Assembly (NCBI GenBank): GCA_011053055.1
Contig: DRHT01000052.1
Coordinates: 16,502-80,501, forward strand
Direction: 5' to 3'
Length of the DNA: 64,000 nt
Source: Halopseudomonas sabulinigri
Lineage (GTDB): Bacteria > Pseudomonadota > Gammaproteobacteria > Pseudomonadales > Pseudomonadaceae
Of the stretch, positions 53,561-63,856 are shown one piece after another (within the stretch, counting starts at the first letter, position 1; the number at the start of each line of letters is the position of its first letter). The notes under the pieces were generated by a model. The model made no database searches and was not told the origin of the DNA. It saw only the letters and a list, made by a program, of their open reading frames with translations. The position numbers and the translations under genes are program-made.

Positions 53561-54448
53561 ATGAATCAGCTGGAAGATATGCAATTGTTCGTTAGCGTAC
53601 TGGAATGCGGCAGTTTCACTGCGGCCGCCGATGCGCTGGGCCTATCCAAGCAGTTTGTTAGTCGCCGGGTTGCAGCGCTGGAGGCCCGCCTTGGGGTGCG
53701 CCTGATCAACCGCTCGACGCGCAAACTGAATGCGACCGTATTGGGGCAAAGCTATTTCGAGCGGGCGCAGCGGATACTGCAAGATGTTGCCGAGACCGAC
53801 ATGCTGGTCTCGGAGCAGGGTGCGTCGCCGCGTGGCGCTCTGCGGCTATCGGCGCCCATGTCGTTCGGCACCTTGCACCTGAGTACGTTATTGCCGGATT
53901 TCATGCGGCTTTACCCGGATGTGAGTATCGAGCTCGATCTGAGTGATCGCACGGTGGATCTGCTTGGTGAAGGCTACGATATGGCTATCCGTATCGGTGC
54001 TCTGGCTGATTCCACATTGATCGCTCGGCAATTGGCAGCGATGGACATGGTTACCTGTGCCAGCCCGGCCTATTTGGCGGCGCACCCAGCACCGCAGACG
54101 CCAGTTGATCTACGCCAGCATGAGTGCATGCTTTACGGTCACAGCAAAACGGTTGAATGGCGCTATTGGATCGATGGTCGTAGCCAGGCAGTGGCGGTGC
54201 AGGGACGCTATCGGGTCAACAATGGTGAGTTGGTGCGCGACGCGGCGATTGCCGGGTTGGGGCTGACCATGTTGCCAGCTTTTATCGTCGGCGAAGCGTT
54301 GGCCCGTGGCGATTTGGTTACCGTGCTGGATAGCTACCAGTTGCCCACGACCAAGGTGTACGCCGTGTACCCGCAGCATCGTCAGTCGTCATTGTTGGTA
54401 CAGTTTCTGGTCGATTATCTGCGTGATGCCTTGTTAGCGCGCAAATAG
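53561..54448 (+). CDS. LysR family transcriptional regulator next to pirin
   Basis: A 295-residue LysR protein. The HTH spans residues ~3-60 (SFTAAADALGLSKQFVSRRV), and the effector domain begins near residue 90 (GALRLSAPMSFG). The ATG at 53561 has AAGGGG about seven bases upstream; a GTG two codons before is less well placed. It is divergent from the pirin gene and probably controls it. The type is that of AaeR/DsdC-like single-target regulators. The effector is unknown. Confidence 0.9.
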   Translation: MNQLEDMQLFVSVLECGSFTAAADALGLSKQFVSRRVAALEARLGVRLINRSTRKLNATVLGQSYFERAQRILQDVAETDMLVSEQGASPRGALRLSAPMSFGTLHLSTLLPDFMRLYPDVSIELDLSDRTVDLLGEGYDMAIRIGALADSTLIARQLAAMDMVTCASPAYLAAHPAPQTPVDLRQHECMLYGHSKTVEWRYWIDGRSQAVAVQGRYRVNNGELVRDAAIAGLGLTMLPAFIVGEALARGDLVTVLDSYQLPTTKVYAVYPQHRQSSLLVQFLVDYLRDALLARK

Positions 54449-54510
54449 TGCAGGTGCCCGTGGTATGCCCTGGGCGAAAACAGCGTAAGACTATAAATCA
54501 ATGAAAGGCT

Positions 54511-54534
54511 GCGACCGCCTGCTGTGACGGTCGC
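54511..54534. terminator. Hairpin between the convergent LysR and cusA genes
   Basis: GCGACCG (54511-54517) pairs with CGGTCGC (54528-54534) around ten bases. Only a weak T-run follows, so termination efficiency is uncertain. Confidence 0.55.
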
Positions 54535-54545
54535 TCCTCATTCGT

Positions 54546-57500
54546 TTACTGCGGTAAGGTTTTCAGTTGCCGGCGGCGCATCACCAGATAGGCTGCCGGT
54601 AAAACAAACAAAGAGAGCAGTGGGGCGGTAATCATGCCGCCTACCATGGGCGCAGCGATGCGGCTCATGATTTCGCTGCCGGTTCCACTACCCAGGAGCA
54701 CGGGCAAGAGGCCGGCGATGATGACCGCGACGGTCATCGCCTTTGGGCGCACACGTTGTACCGCGCCTTCGCGTATTGCTTCGAGAAGAGCGCTTTCGTC
54801 TTGATTTCCATCCTTGAGACGTGCCGTCCAGGCATTCTTTAAGTACAGCAACATGATCACGCCAAACTCTGCGGAAACCCCCGCTAACGCAATGAAGCCG
54901 ACTCCAGTAGCGACCGATAGGTTGTACCCTAACAAGTAAAGAAACCATGCTCCCCCGGTGAGCGCGAAGGGTAGGGTCGCCATGATGAGCAGGGCTTCTC
55001 CGAAGCGCGAAAACGTGAGGTATAGCAGCACAAAAATGATCAGCAAGGTTGCCGGCACGACGAGCTTTAGTTGGGCATTGGCTCGCTCCATAAACTCAAA
55101 CTGACCGGCATAGCTAATGCTCATCCCGGGTTGGAGCTGAACACTTTCACCGATTTGGTCTCTGAGATCGCTTACCACGGATGCAATATCCCGACCGCGT
55201 GAGTCGATGTAGACCCAGCCTGCCAGCCGCGCATTTTCGCTCTTGAGCATAGGCGGGCCTTCGGTTATCTGGATTGCAGCCACAGTGCCGAGCGTAATCT
55301 GGCTACCCGCAGGCGTGTAAATGGGCAAATTGCGCAGATCGGCTAGCGAGTCGCGCCATTCCCTCCCGTAACGGAGGTTAATGGGATACCTCGCGAGCCC
55401 TTCGACAGTCTCACCAATGGTTTGACCACCAATGGCTCCAGCTACGATTGATTGCACATCAAGGATACTCAGGCCATAGCGACCTGCGGCTCGGCGGTCG
55501 ATATCGATATCAATATAACGCCCTCCGGTCAGCCGCTCGGCAAGTGCAGAGCTGACACCAGGTACCGTCTTGGCGACCCGCTCGATTGCTTGCGTGGTTT
55601 TATCTATTTCTGCCAGGTCAGTGCCATATACTTTGATGCCAATGGGGCTTTTGATCCCCGTTGCCAGCATATCGATCCGATTGCGAATGGGCGGGATCCA
55701 AAGATTTGCCAATCCCGGAACCTGTACCCTGCGATCCAACTCTTCGATCAGCTTCTCAGGCGTCATGCCCGGCCGCCATTGGTCCTTGGGCTTGAATTGA
55801 ATGGTTGTCTCGAACATTTCGAGCGGAGCGGGATCTGTCGCCGTCTCGGCGCGCCCGGCCTTACCAAATACGTGCGCAACTTCGGGCAGCGTTTTTATAA
55901 GCCGATCTGTCTGTTGCAGCAGTTCAGACGCTTTCTGAGCGGATAGCCCCGGGAGGGCTGTGGGCATGTAAAGCACGTCGCCTTCATCCAAGGGTGGTAG
56001 AAACTCACCGCCCAGGTGAGTGATCGGCCACAATCCCGTCAAGAAAACCAAAGCAGCCACCAGCAAGGTAGTCTTCGGCCACCGCAACACCCCATCCAAT
56101 GCCGGCTTGTAAACGTAAATGAGCCCGCGGTTTAGCGGGTTGCGGTGTTCGTCAGGGATTTTTCCGCGTATCCAATACCCCATCAATACCGGAACCAGCG
56201 TGACAGATAAACCTGCTGCTGCTGCCATTGCATAGGTTTTAGTGAAGGCTAGTGGACCGAACAGCCGTCCCTCTTGCGCTTCGAGAGTAAATACCGGAAT
56301 GAACGACAAGGTGATGATCAAAAGGCTGAAAAACAACGCTGGGCCAACTTCGACGGCGGCGTCGGTAATCACCTTCCAGTGCGCCTGGCCTTTCAAGGCG
56401 ACCCCAGGGTGCTTACTGTGCCAAGCCTCAATGTGCTTGTGGGCGTTCTCAATCATCACAATGGCGGCATCGACCATAGCTCCAATAGCGATTGCGATGC
56501 CGCCCAGAGACATGATGTTGGCGTTGACACCCTGACGTTGCATGATGATAAAGGCGATCAAAATGCCGATGGGTAGCGAAACAATCGCCACCAGCGATGA
56601 ACGTAGATGCCACAGGAATAAGACGCACACCAGGGCAACAACGATGAACTCTTCGATGAGTTTGTGGCTGAGGTTTTCGACGGCGCTATCTATCAGCTTA
56701 CTGCGATCGTAGGTCGTGACGATTTCCACGCCTTCAGGCAGGCTGGCTTTTAACTCGTCGAGCTTGGTTTGGACGGCGGCGATCGTTTCTCTGGCGTTCT
56801 TGCCGCTACGCAGAATAATGACCCCTCCAGCCACTTCACCTTCACCGTCGAGCTCAGCAATACCGCGGCGAATCTCTGGCCCGAGTTGGATATGCGCAAC
56901 GTCTCCTAGCATGATAGGTGTGCCGGTGCTGTCGAGGCGCAGAGGAATGGTTCGGAAGTCCTCCATGGACTGCAAATATCCCCCCGCCCGAACCATAAAC
57001 TCGGTTTCTGCCAGAGCAAGAACACTCCCACCCGTTTCGCTATTGGCCTCGTCCACCGCCTGTGCGATCTGCTGTTGCGTAACACCTCGGCTGGCCATAC
57101 GTACCGGATCCAGCACTATTTGGTACTGCTTCACCATCCCGCCTATAGAGGCAACTTCCGCCACATTGGGTAGGGTCTTAAGCTCGTAGCGCAGGAACCA
57201 ATCCTGTAGGGAACGTAGCTGCGACAGGTCGTGCGTACCCGTGCGATCGACCAAGGCGTACTGATATATCCAGCCAACGCCGGTGGCGTCTGGCCCTAGC
57301 GCTGGCTTCGCGGCAGCGGGTAGTTGGCTCTGCACCTGGCTTAGGTATTCCAGCACCCGTGAACGAGCCCAATAGAGGTCTGTTCCATCCTCGAACAGCA
57401 CATAGACATAGCTGTCGCCAAAAAAAGAATAACCACGCACTGTTTTGGCGCCCGGTACGGAGAGCATGGTGGTGGTCAGCGGGTAGGTGACCTGATTTTC

Positions 57501-57683
57501 AACAATTTGCGGTGCCTGGCCTGGATAGGCCGTGCGGATTATCACTTGAACATCGGAAAGGTCCGGCAGAGCGTCGACAGCGGTATTTTTAATCGACCAC
57601 ACTCCCCACGCGACAGTAAACAGCGTGGCAAGCAGGACCAAAAATCGGTTGGCGACCGACCAGCGTATTATGGATGCGATCAT
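54546..57683 (-). CDS. cusA: Cu(I)/Ag(I) efflux RND pump, inner-membrane subunit
   Basis: A 1045-residue HME-RND pump very like E. coli CusA (1047 residues). Charged residues of the proton relay are in [20 protein letters not shown]. Methionine sites fit monovalent metals: [20 protein letters not shown] holds the Met of the CusA three-Met site, and [20 protein letters not shown] is similarly conserved. About twelve spans are predicted. Copper or silver is exported from periplasm and cytoplasm to the outside through CusB and CusC. The ATG overlaps the cusB stop by ATGA. Genes run cusC-cusB-cusA with no cusRS in the window, so the sensor lies elsewhere. Confidence 0.96.
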   Translation of the reverse strand: MIASIIRWSVANRFLVLLATLFTVAWGVWSIKNTAVDALPDLSDVQVIIRTAYPGQAPQIVENQVTYPLTTTMLSVPGAKTVRGYSFFGDSYVYVLFEDGTDLYWARSRVLEYLSQVQSQLPAAAKPALGPDATGVGWIYQYALVDRTGTHDLSQLRSLQDWFLRYELKTLPNVAEVASIGGMVKQYQIVLDPVRMASRGVTQQQIAQAVDEANSETGGSVLALAETEFMVRAGGYLQSMEDFRTIPLRLDSTGTPIMLGDVAHIQLGPEIRRGIAELDGEGEVAGGVIILRSGKNARETIAAVQTKLDELKASLPEGVEIVTTYDRSKLIDSAVENLSHKLIEEFIVVALVCVLFLWHLRSSLVAIVSLPIGILIAFIIMQRQGVNANIMSLGGIAIAIGAMVDAAIVMIENAHKHIEAWHSKHPGVALKGQAHWKVITDAAVEVGPALFFSLLIITLSFIPVFTLEAQEGRLFGPLAFTKTYAMAAAAGLSVTLVPVLMGYWIRGKIPDEHRNPLNRGLIYVYKPALDGVLRWPKTTLLVAALVFLTGLWPITHLGGEFLPPLDEGDVLYMPTALPGLSAQKASELLQQTDRLIKTLPEVAHVFGKAGRAETATDPAPLEMFETTIQFKPKDQWRPGMTPEKLIEELDRRVQVPGLANLWIPPIRNRIDMLATGIKSPIGIKVYGTDLAEIDKTTQAIERVAKTVPGVSSALAERLTGGRYIDIDIDRRAAGRYGLSILDVQSIVAGAIGGQTIGETVEGLARYPINLRYGREWRDSLADLRNLPIYTPAGSQITLGTVAAIQITEGPPMLKSENARLAGWVYIDSRGRDIASVVSDLRDQIGESVQLQPGMSISYAGQFEFMERANAQLKLVVPATLLIIFVLLYLTFSRFGEALLIMATLPFALTGGAWFLYLLGYNLSVATGVGFIALAGVSAEFGVIMLLYLKNAWTARLKDGNQDESALLEAIREGAVQRVRPKAMTVAVIIAGLLPVLLGSGTGSEIMSRIAAPMVGGMITAPLLSLFVLPAAYLVMRRRQLKTLPQ

Positions 57684-59128
57684 GGCTTGTCTCCGAGCTT
57701 CTCAATGCGCTCAATCACCAGGCCTTCTTCGCTTTGACGCACGCCAACGCGCACCTGATCAGTCGCTTTTAACCCTGACAAAAGGGATTCATCGGCAACC
57801 CGAAAAGACATTGTCATGCCCGGCATGTTGAGGGTTTTAAAGGGGCCGTGCGACAAGCGAATTTTCCCATTGTCCAGGCTAACGATGGTGCCTTCTGCTT
57901 CGTGTAACTCTGGCTTGATGTCTGTTGAGGGGCTTAAATCTTGAGCGGTTAAGCCGCGTAGGCTTGCTTCTGAGTCCAAGAGAAACTGACCAGACGTCAC
58001 TACCATTTCGCCTGTTTGTAGCCCTTCAAGTACTTCGGTTTTTGCATTAAATTCGCGGCCCGTGCGGATCTCGACTGGGCGGTAGCTGCCTTGTTCTTCG
58101 GCCACCATGACCAATGAGCGCATACCGGTGTGAATGACTGCTTCGGTAGGAATAACCAGTACATCAATGGCGCTTTGCTTCACCGATACTTCAGCAGTCA
58201 TTCCTGGGCGTAGCCGCTGCTCTGGATTGGGCAGTTCTACCCGAAGACGGATAGTGCGACTGGCTAAGTTGGCTTGCGTGAGCACGGCTTGGACTTTTCC
58301 CTCCAGAGCGTTATCTGGAAAAGCCGGCAAACGCGCGGTTACCAATTGCCCTCGAGATAAATTGCTGATCTGCGCCTCAGGTACTGCAACTTCGAGCCAA
58401 ACGGTATCCAGACCATTTATCTGAGCGAGAGAGTCGCCGGCTTTAAGGGTCATGCCTTCGCGCACGTCTAAGGTGCGCAATACACCACTCATTGGGCTTT
58501 TTATGGTCCAAACCAGACGTGTTTTACCGCTACGTTCCAACTCCGCGATAGCCTCTGCTGGCATGCCGGTAAGGCGTAGTCGCTGCTTTGCGGCTGCAAG
58601 CAACGGCGGGTCGCCGAGCTCTCTCAGTGCCAGATATTCCTCCTGTGCGGCTGCCCACTCCGGAACCAAAAGGTCTGCGAGCGGCGCGTCTTTCTTGATG
58701 ACATCTTCTGGCGCGTGCGGATAGACCCGCTCGACGTAGCCTGCGGCGCGGGCTTGCACCACAGCCACAGATCGTTCGTCGAACACTAGGGTGCCAGTCG
58801 CCTCAAACGATGGGCTAATCGACACGCGCTCCACCTTCGTTACGCGCATGCCTAGGCTCTGAGTTATGCTGGGATCAATGCGAATGGATGTACCACTACC
58901 GCCTTCGTCGGCATAACGCGGCACCAGGTCCATGTCCATAAAGGGAGACTTGCCAGGCTCGTCAAACTTCTGCTGGGGAACCATAGGGTCATACCAGTAG
59001 AGAATCTCTTTTTCCGGATTCTCCGCTGCGTGTACCTCACCTGGAATAGCCAGCTCGAATAGGGCGGTAGTGCTAAATACCAAAGGCAGGCTTAGGGCGA
59101 GTGCCAGCCGGTTGAGTTGGAATGTCAT
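57680..59128 (-). CDS. cusB: Cu(I)/Ag(I) efflux periplasmic adaptor with C-terminal CusF-like domain
   Basis: A 482-residue fusion. Residues 1-34 include the signal peptide. The metal-binding N-terminal segment [10 protein letters not shown] plus [10 protein letters not shown] matches CusB, whose Met residues bind Cu(I). The four adaptor domains (barrel-sandwich, lipoyl, beta-barrel, membrane-proximal) follow to about residue 400. The last ~75 residues are a CusF-like OB fold: [19 protein letters not shown], then NMPGMTMSF. In E. coli the equivalent CusF stretch is NWPEMTM and the Trp makes a cation-pi contact with Cu(I); here that Trp is Met, leaving His, Met, Met and an extra Met. Both ends overlap neighbours by ATGA. 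Confidence 0.94.
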   Translation of the reverse strand: MTFQLNRLALALSLPLVFSTTALFELAIPGEVHAAENPEKEILYWYDPMVPQQKFDEPGKSPFMDMDLVPRYADEGGSGTSIRIDPSITQSLGMRVTKVERVSISPSFEATGTLVFDERSVAVVQARAAGYVERVYPHAPEDVIKKDAPLADLLVPEWAAAQEEYLALRELGDPPLLAAAKQRLRLTGMPAEAIAELERSGKTRLVWTIKSPMSGVLRTLDVREGMTLKAGDSLAQINGLDTVWLEVAVPEAQISNLSRGQLVTARLPAFPDNALEGKVQAVLTQANLASRTIRLRVELPNPEQRLRPGMTAEVSVKQSAIDVLVIPTEAVIHTGMRSLVMVAEEQGSYRPVEIRTGREFNAKTEVLEGLQTGEMVVTSGQFLLDSEASLRGLTAQDLSPSTDIKPELHEAEGTIVSLDNGKIRLSHGPFKTLNMPGMTMSFRVADESLLSGLKATDQVRVGVRQSEEGLVIERIEKLGDKP

Positions 59129-60378
59129 GGCTGGTTCTCTCCAAAAGTGAAATGCAGTTGAGCGTTGCTCAGCGATCGGTCTCGAGCTACATCAATGCGC
59201 CGCATACGCGTTTCAACTAGCTGGCGACGTGCATCGACTACGGAGGCAAGTTCACCGACGCCTGCGCGGTAATCGGCCATGGCGAGACGGACTTTGTCCT
59301 CAGCGAGCGGTAGTAGCGTTTGATCTATTCGCGTGAATGCGCGCTGTAAACGTTGGAACTCAGCCAAACTGCTGGTCAGCTCCTGGGTATACACACGCAG
59401 TGTTGCTTCGCGCTGCGCCTCAATTTCAGCCAGCCGATCACGTTCGGCTGCTATTTTTGGGGTCTGGCGAGAACCGCTAAAAATTGGCAGATCGAAGCTC
59501 ACGCTTAGATTCACCATGTCGCCATAGTTGTTGCCACGGCGCAGGTAATCGACCCCCCAACTCCAATCAGGTGTTTTGTCCGCGACTGCTTGCTTTACGT
59601 TGGCTTGCGCTTTGCGAGCCATCGGGTCAAAAGCGAGCAGCGCCGGGTGGCTGTATAGGTTCTCTTGGTAGCGATCTACATCGGCAGGCCATTGTGGCCA
59701 GTCGCCGTTGAGCGGCTGGGTCGCCATGTCGCCTACCCAACGGCGCAATTCGGCTCGAGCAACAGCTTGGTCGCGAAGCAGTTCATCTTGCTGCTCGTCA
59801 AGGAGCGCCGCCTCTTGCTTGGCAAGCACGCTCTCAGCCGTTCGCCCTGTACCGCTAGCGATACGCGCTTTGATCAGACTGGAGAAAAGTTGGTTCTCGC
59901 TGAATAGTTGTTTGAAAACACTCAGCTTCTGCTCAACTGCAAAGGTGTTGATCCACGCCTCCGAAGTGCCTTGTCGCACGCCGAGACGTTCTATTGCTTG
60001 CTGGACATCTGCCAACGCAACACTGGCTTGTGCTGCCTCAACTCGAGCGCGCCTTTTTGCACGATTTGGTACGTCTTGAGTCACACCGACCATTTGCATG
60101 GTCATTGCCTCTTGGTCTAGCTGCCAACGCGCATCACCTTCAATAGGTACGTTTTGCAGCCCGAGCTTGAGTTTGGGGTCGGGAAGCTCGCCAGCTGGAA
60201 TTACGTCGCTGCGCGCAGCTTGTAGATTTGCGGTTTGCGCATCTAGCGAAGGCGATTCATGCTCCGCCACGCTCAAGGCTCGTTCAAGAGTTAGCGGCGA
60301 CGCTAAACCGGTGAAAGACACCACGCACATGACCAAGGCGACCACATAGCGTGGCGCCCAGTACATATAGGATTTCAT
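59125..60378 (-). CDS. cusC: Outer-membrane channel of the Cu/Ag efflux pump (TolC family)
   Basis: A 417-residue outer membrane factor of the TolC family. A signal peptide (YVVALVMCVVSFTGLASP) is followed by two repeated OEP halves with long coiled-coil helices, seen in LTLERALSVAEHESPSLDAQTANLQAA-type heptad sequence at the start and in RQLVETRMRRIDVARDRSLSN at the end. A Cys in the signal region is not in a clear lipobox, so it may not be a lipoprotein like E. coli CusC. It is the first of the three pump genes, with cusB overlapping its stop, and it follows a small exported protein gene by 91 bases. Confidence 0.92.
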   Translation of the reverse strand: MKSYMYWAPRYVVALVMCVVSFTGLASPLTLERALSVAEHESPSLDAQTANLQAARSDVIPAGELPDPKLKLGLQNVPIEGDARWQLDQEAMTMQMVGVTQDVPNRAKRRARVEAAQASVALADVQQAIERLGVRQGTSEAWINTFAVEQKLSVFKQLFSENQLFSSLIKARIASGTGRTAESVLAKQEAALLDEQQDELLRDQAVARAELRRWVGDMATQPLNGDWPQWPADVDRYQENLYSHPALLAFDPMARKAQANVKQAVADKTPDWSWGVDYLRRGNNYGDMVNLSVSFDLPIFSGSRQTPKIAAERDRLAEIEAQREATLRVYTQELTSSLAEFQRLQRAFTRIDQTLLPLAEDKVRLAMADYRAGVGELASVVDARRQLVETRMRRIDVARDRSLSNAQLHFTFGENQP

Positions 60379-60469
60379 CTAATATAATTCCTGATCTTCT
60401 ATGCGAACTTAGAGCTCGCGGTAGACAGCCCGAGGCTACGCCCGGACGGTGCTCAGAATGTGATCGGAA

Positions 60470-60829
60470 TTAGGTGCGAGGGGGGTGCCAGACGGTGTCT
60501 AGAAGGAGAGAGGGTATCTTCTGGTTATAAAAAGATCGCAATGGCTTTGCTGCGGGAATCTGTGGCGTATTCGCTACCGCGAGCTGAAGAATGCTAGAGG
60601 TTTTACATTCTTGGCCTACTTTGCAGACCAGGGACTTCCCCTGCTCGTGGTTTGCACAACAGCCTGGTTGGGTGCCAACCATGGGAGAGGAGCTACTCGT
60701 CATGTTTTGCATATCGGGCATAACGTGACTTGTTGAAGGCCCCATGGGCATAAGCAGTTGTGCCATGCCGTTAATGGGCATCGCAAATGCTAGTAGCAAA
60801 ATAAGGAACGAGCGAATGTAGACCTTCAT
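60470..60829 (-). CDS. Small exported Met/Cys-rich protein at the head of the cus locus
   Basis: A 119-residue protein with a signal peptide (LILLLAFAMPINGMA). The mature part starts with a Met-rich stretch (LLMPMGPSTSHVMPDMQNMT) and has a central Cys/His cluster (GCCANHEQGKSLVCKVGQEC). That composition suits periplasmic binding of Cu(I) or Ag(I). It resembles unnamed small proteins in Pseudomonas copper loci, but I cannot name a family. Its position 91 bases before cusC suggests co-regulation with the pump. No copper-box could be assigned confidently in the upstream 200 bases. Confidence 0.7.
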   Translation of the reverse strand: MKVYIRSFLILLLAFAMPINGMAQLLMPMGPSTSHVMPDMQNMTSSSSPMVGTQPGCCANHEQGKSLVCKVGQECKTSSILQLAVANTPQIPAAKPLRSFYNQKIPSLLLDTVWHPPRT

Positions 60830-60969
60830 GCGCGGAGTTTAAGAGACCTTGAGTGCTGCGGTCAATTCTCATACGCGGATATCAGTTGAGCACTCAGGCC
60901 TTGCTATTGGTTTGAGGGCGCTCGCGGGAATTGATTGCGGAAAGTCTAAGGTATTATTTGATAAAAAGC

Positions 60970-61009
60970 AGACATAAAAAAACCCGCCTAAGCGGGTTTT
61001 TTTATGTCT
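60970..61009. terminator. Rho-independent terminator, perfect 18-bp dyad
   Basis: AGACATAAAAAAACCCGC (60970-60987) and its complement (60992-61009) flank a CTAA loop, with seven A and seven T inside the arms. It ends the cold-shock gene on the minus strand and can also stop transcription from the left. Confidence 0.95.
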
Positions 61010-61027
61010 GTACTTACCGAAGGGTAA

Positions 61028-61231
61028 TTACAGAGCTTGGATCTGTGAAGCCTGAGGGCCTTTAGCGCCTTCAGTGGCGGTGTAAGACACTGCCTGACCT
61101 TCTGCTAGAGATTTAAAGCCGCCGCCTACTATTTCTGAGAAATGAGCAAATAAATCTTTGCCGCCGTCTTCAGGAGTAATAAAGCCAAAACCTTTTGCAT
61201 CGTTGAACCATTTTACTGTGCCGTTAGCCAT
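61028..61231 (-). CDS. Cold-shock domain protein (CspA family)
   Basis: A 67-residue CspA-type RNA chaperone. RNP1 is KGFGFIT and RNP2 is DLFAHFS, both intact, with NGTVKWFND at the start. It binds single-stranded nucleic acid and melts RNA structure. AAAAGG is nine bases before the ATG. The ~150 bases upstream are AT-rich and could be the long leader typical of such genes. The gene is monocistronic, with a very strong terminator 19 bases after the stop. Confidence 0.97.
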   Translation of the reverse strand: MANGTVKWFNDAKGFGFITPEDGGKDLFAHFSEIVGGGFKSLAEGQAVSYTATEGAKGPQASQIQAL

Positions 61232-61714
61232 GTTTACTTACCTTTTCTATATCAATGAGCATTCGCTCGGAAGTGCAATAAATATTCAAATAAGGGAAGT
61301 ATTGTGACTGAAGTACCGTAAGGAACGAACAATATACAAAAATCGCGCTAACTTGAAACGTCTTGCTTGTTGGACACAAACCTACGGGGTATGCGATGAA
61401 GAGTCAAGCTAAATAACTAACATCAATTGCTGAGCGGTTTGCGCTCCCAAGCCAGATTGTCGTTTTGGGGTGTGATCACGCGGTGCAGGCAGAGGCAGAA
61501 AACAGAGATTATCCAGTGTTGGGAAAGGTAATGAAACTACATGGCTACTGGGGCTCAAAAAGCCAAGGCTGCTCATTGGAATTACCTATCGACTACATCG
61601 AGCATTATTTTCCCGGATACGCCGTTTATTACCATTATTTGTAACCGGGAGCTGATGCAATAACGACCAAAATCTAGGAAGTCGCCTTATCTTGCAAATC
61701 TGGCGGACACGGCA
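61232..61714. other. Intergenic region with cspA leader and a doubtful small frame
   Basis: The first ~150 bases are the leader and promoter of the cold-shock gene (minus strand). On the plus strand 61531-61644 could encode 37 residues beginning MKLHGYWGSKSQGCSLELP, preceded by GGAAAGG, but nothing supports function. The rest shows no recognisable gene. Confidence 0.4.
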
Positions 61715-62323
61715 GTGTTATACGCCAGAGTGGCAAATTCCCAAGTGGACATGGCGCGCCTGCGTGAGCAATTTGAGTCAGTGGTGAAATCAATCAACCC
61801 TGTTCCTTGTCGGGACAGCCGAGTTGATGATTTGGGTTGGGCTATTACCTGCCGCGACGGATCGGTGGATGGTGGCGTACGGCGTATCTCTGCCGACAAT
61901 GGCGCGCGTAAAGTGGTCTACGGCAAGGGTAATCGGCGCGGAGTGAATCGCAGCCCAGATCTGCAGTGGGTATATGTCCAAGATGATGGGATGCCTTGGA
62001 GGCTTTGGCTAACGGCCCATATGGCGCTCGTTACATGCAAATCGAAAGTGAGGGTGAGGAGATGCCCTTTCATACCGATGCGATGCGGGAGACTTGGTGC
62101 CTGCATATCCCGCTTGTGACTAATCCAGATGCGCTACTCCAATGGCAATTTCCCGACGGCTGAATTGACAGCGTGCATCTGCCGGGTGGAAGTGGCCACC
62201 TGGCTGGTGCGGGTGGATGTTAAGCATCGTGGGATCAACCCTGCGAATGGTGCGCAGGGGAAGGTTCATCTGCTGATGGGGTTTGGTAGGGTTTCGACAG
62301 ACAAGTTGTTGTTGAAACCCTAA
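61715..62323 (+). pseudogene. Frameshifted remnant of an aspartyl/asparaginyl beta-hydroxylase-like gene
   Basis: Three reading frames in succession resemble one protein. Frame 2 encodes LYARVANSQVDMARLREQF up to about 61990. Frame 1 then reads YMQIESEGEEMPFHTDAMRE and WCLHIPLVTNPDALLQW up to an in-frame TGA at 62161. Frame 2 resumes near 62190 with TWLVRVDVKHRGINPANG and VHLLMGFGR. HTDAMRE with later VDVKHRGIN gives the first and second His-type iron ligands of a 2-oxoglutarate/Fe hydroxylase of the Asp_Arg_Hydrox type. At least two frameshifts and one stop make it a pseudogene. The family assignment is from motif memory. Confidence 0.65.
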
Positions 62324-62373
62324 GATTTTATACCGATAAGGAATGGGCGTGGAGCACGGCCTTGGCAGCTAAC

Positions 62374-63312
62374 TCAGCGCAATCCGAGATGCTCAAGACT
62401 CTCAAATGTCACCGCACCGATGGCCAAACCGTTGTCCATCTGATAGTCCGATAGTGCGGCGATGGTGCGTTCGCCTAGTCGACTATCAATATTGCCGACG
62501 CTGTAACCCCGAGAACTGAGCGCAGATTGTAGCCGGGTTATCAGTGCAGGTTGCAGGTCTGAATCGCACGCCGCGCGTCTAAGCACGACCTCCGGCTTGC
62601 CCTCGTACTTGGTAATGGCCATGCGGCGGGTTACAGCCGGTTCGGTGCGTTGCTCTACCTTCTCAGCACCTACCGCTTCCATTTTGGCAAGCGTGGCAAA
62701 CTGTGGTTCGGTGTTGATCTCAACCACTCGAGCGGGCTGGTCTACCACCCAACGTGACACGGTCTTGTATATCGCCGGCGCGACTATTGTTCTGGTGGTT
62801 TCGGGTTGGATCTGCACGTTGACCTGAACTTTCTCTTCCTTCGCGGGTATTCCCACAGCGCAGAACGCCATCGCGCCGGTATTTCCGTAGCGTGTGCCCG
62901 CGGCTTGACAAGGTTCAAGTACTGTTTTGGCCTGTTCTACGGCGAGCACTTCTTCCCGTGCCTCATACACAGCGGGTACCACGACAGAGCGCGTAGTTTC
63001 GGGTTTGACCATTACATGTTCCGTCACCTGTTTGAAGGTGGCGGGCACCACGCGAAAGGACTTTGCTCCCTCACGCGTGACAACCTGCTGAACGCCTTCC
63101 CTGAGCTGCGCCGGGGTAACGGCGTAACGCACGCTGGGTTCCTGCAATACGACTTCAACTTCTTCATGTACCGGACGCGGCTTAATGGACGCGTTTACCC
63201 AACATTGGCCCGCGGTTATAGCAGTCTCATCCGGCTGCGCGGCAGCAGCTCCCGCAGCCAGACTGAAAGATGCGGCAACGAACAGCGGAGGCAGCCTAAG
63301 AAAAGAGCGCAT
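62374..63312 (-). CDS. Exported repeat protein with C-terminal peptidoglycan-binding domain
   Basis: A 312-residue protein with a signal peptide (FVAASFSLAAGAAAA). The middle consists of similar beta-type segments: VVPATFKQVTEHVMVKPETT, then VVVPAVYEAREEVL, then VQIQPETTRTIVAPAIYKTV, and others with the P-A-x-Y and ETTR words. The C-terminal ~60 residues are a peptidoglycan-binding domain (ITRLQSALSSRGYSVGNIDS and TIAALSDYQMDNGL). Cys residues at 37, 142 and 157 may be paired. It probably sits in the periplasm on the cell wall. The function is unknown. The start codon has no strong ribosome site, but the signal peptide fixes it. Confidence 0.8.
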   Translation of the reverse strand: MRSFLRLPPLFVAASFSLAAGAAAAQPDETAITAGQCWVNASIKPRPVHEEVEVVLQEPSVRYAVTPAQLREGVQQVVTREGAKSFRVVPATFKQVTEHVMVKPETTRSVVVPAVYEAREEVLAVEQAKTVLEPCQAAGTRYGNTGAMAFCAVGIPAKEEKVQVNVQIQPETTRTIVAPAIYKTVSRWVVDQPARVVEINTEPQFATLAKMEAVGAEKVEQRTEPAVTRRMAITKYEGKPEVVLRRAACDSDLQPALITRLQSALSSRGYSVGNIDSRLGERTIAALSDYQMDNGLAIGAVTFESLEHLGLR

Positions 63313-63458
63313 ATATTAACTATTCCAGGTCTTATTAATCCAAAGAATCAATGGTATTGGCTAAGGCTTCAAACCACAAGGTGCTAGATCCCAGTATGGG
63401 GCGTGTACTCGCTCAAATGTTAATGTCTTTTATGATGGTTGTTTGCTGTCGGAAATCT

Positions 63459-63850
63459 TTAACGGTTGAAGCGTTCAATCGGCGCATTTAGGGCTTGGGC
63501 GGTGGCTTGCATATCCTCGGAGATTTGTGCCGAGTGTTTCGCCAGCTTTGCGTTCTGATCGGAGACACACGCAAGAATGGTGATCTGCTGACAGTTATCG
63601 TCGTCGGCGTTCGCTTGCTGGTCTGACGCAGCAGCCATGTGTTGCCCCATCTCGTGAATTCCGGTGATCGTTTGGCTGGTGTCGTCAAGCGCCTGTTGGG
63701 GAGACTGCGATTCCTCGGCTAGGCTGTCCACGGGATGGCTGATGTTGTGCGCAGTAGCGGCCAGCCGTTCAGTTACCTCGCGGAAGTTCTGCGCTTGAAG
63801 CGAGCCAGTGTGGCTTAGGCCTTTGACCCTCTGCATACCTCTAGCGGTAT
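63459..63850 (-). pseudogene. Decayed C-terminal fragment of a methyl-accepting chemotaxis protein
   Basis: About 125 residues resemble the end of an MCP signalling domain, with DSLAEESQSPQQALDDTS, IHEMGQHMAAASDQQAN and KHSAQISEDMQATAQALNA. The rest of the receptor (sensor, HAMP, tip) is missing. The fragment has unusual residues (DDDNCQQITILACVSD) where the family is strongly conserved, which suggests mutation without selection. The 5' side runs into the insertion-sequence end at about 63857, the likely cause of the truncation. No function is expected. Confidence 0.75.
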
Positions 63851-63856
63851 GGTGGG

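Noticed and set aside
61687..61899. Minus-strand frame over the hydroxylase-like remnant
   Set aside because: It has no family similarity, while the plus-strand pieces resemble one protein.
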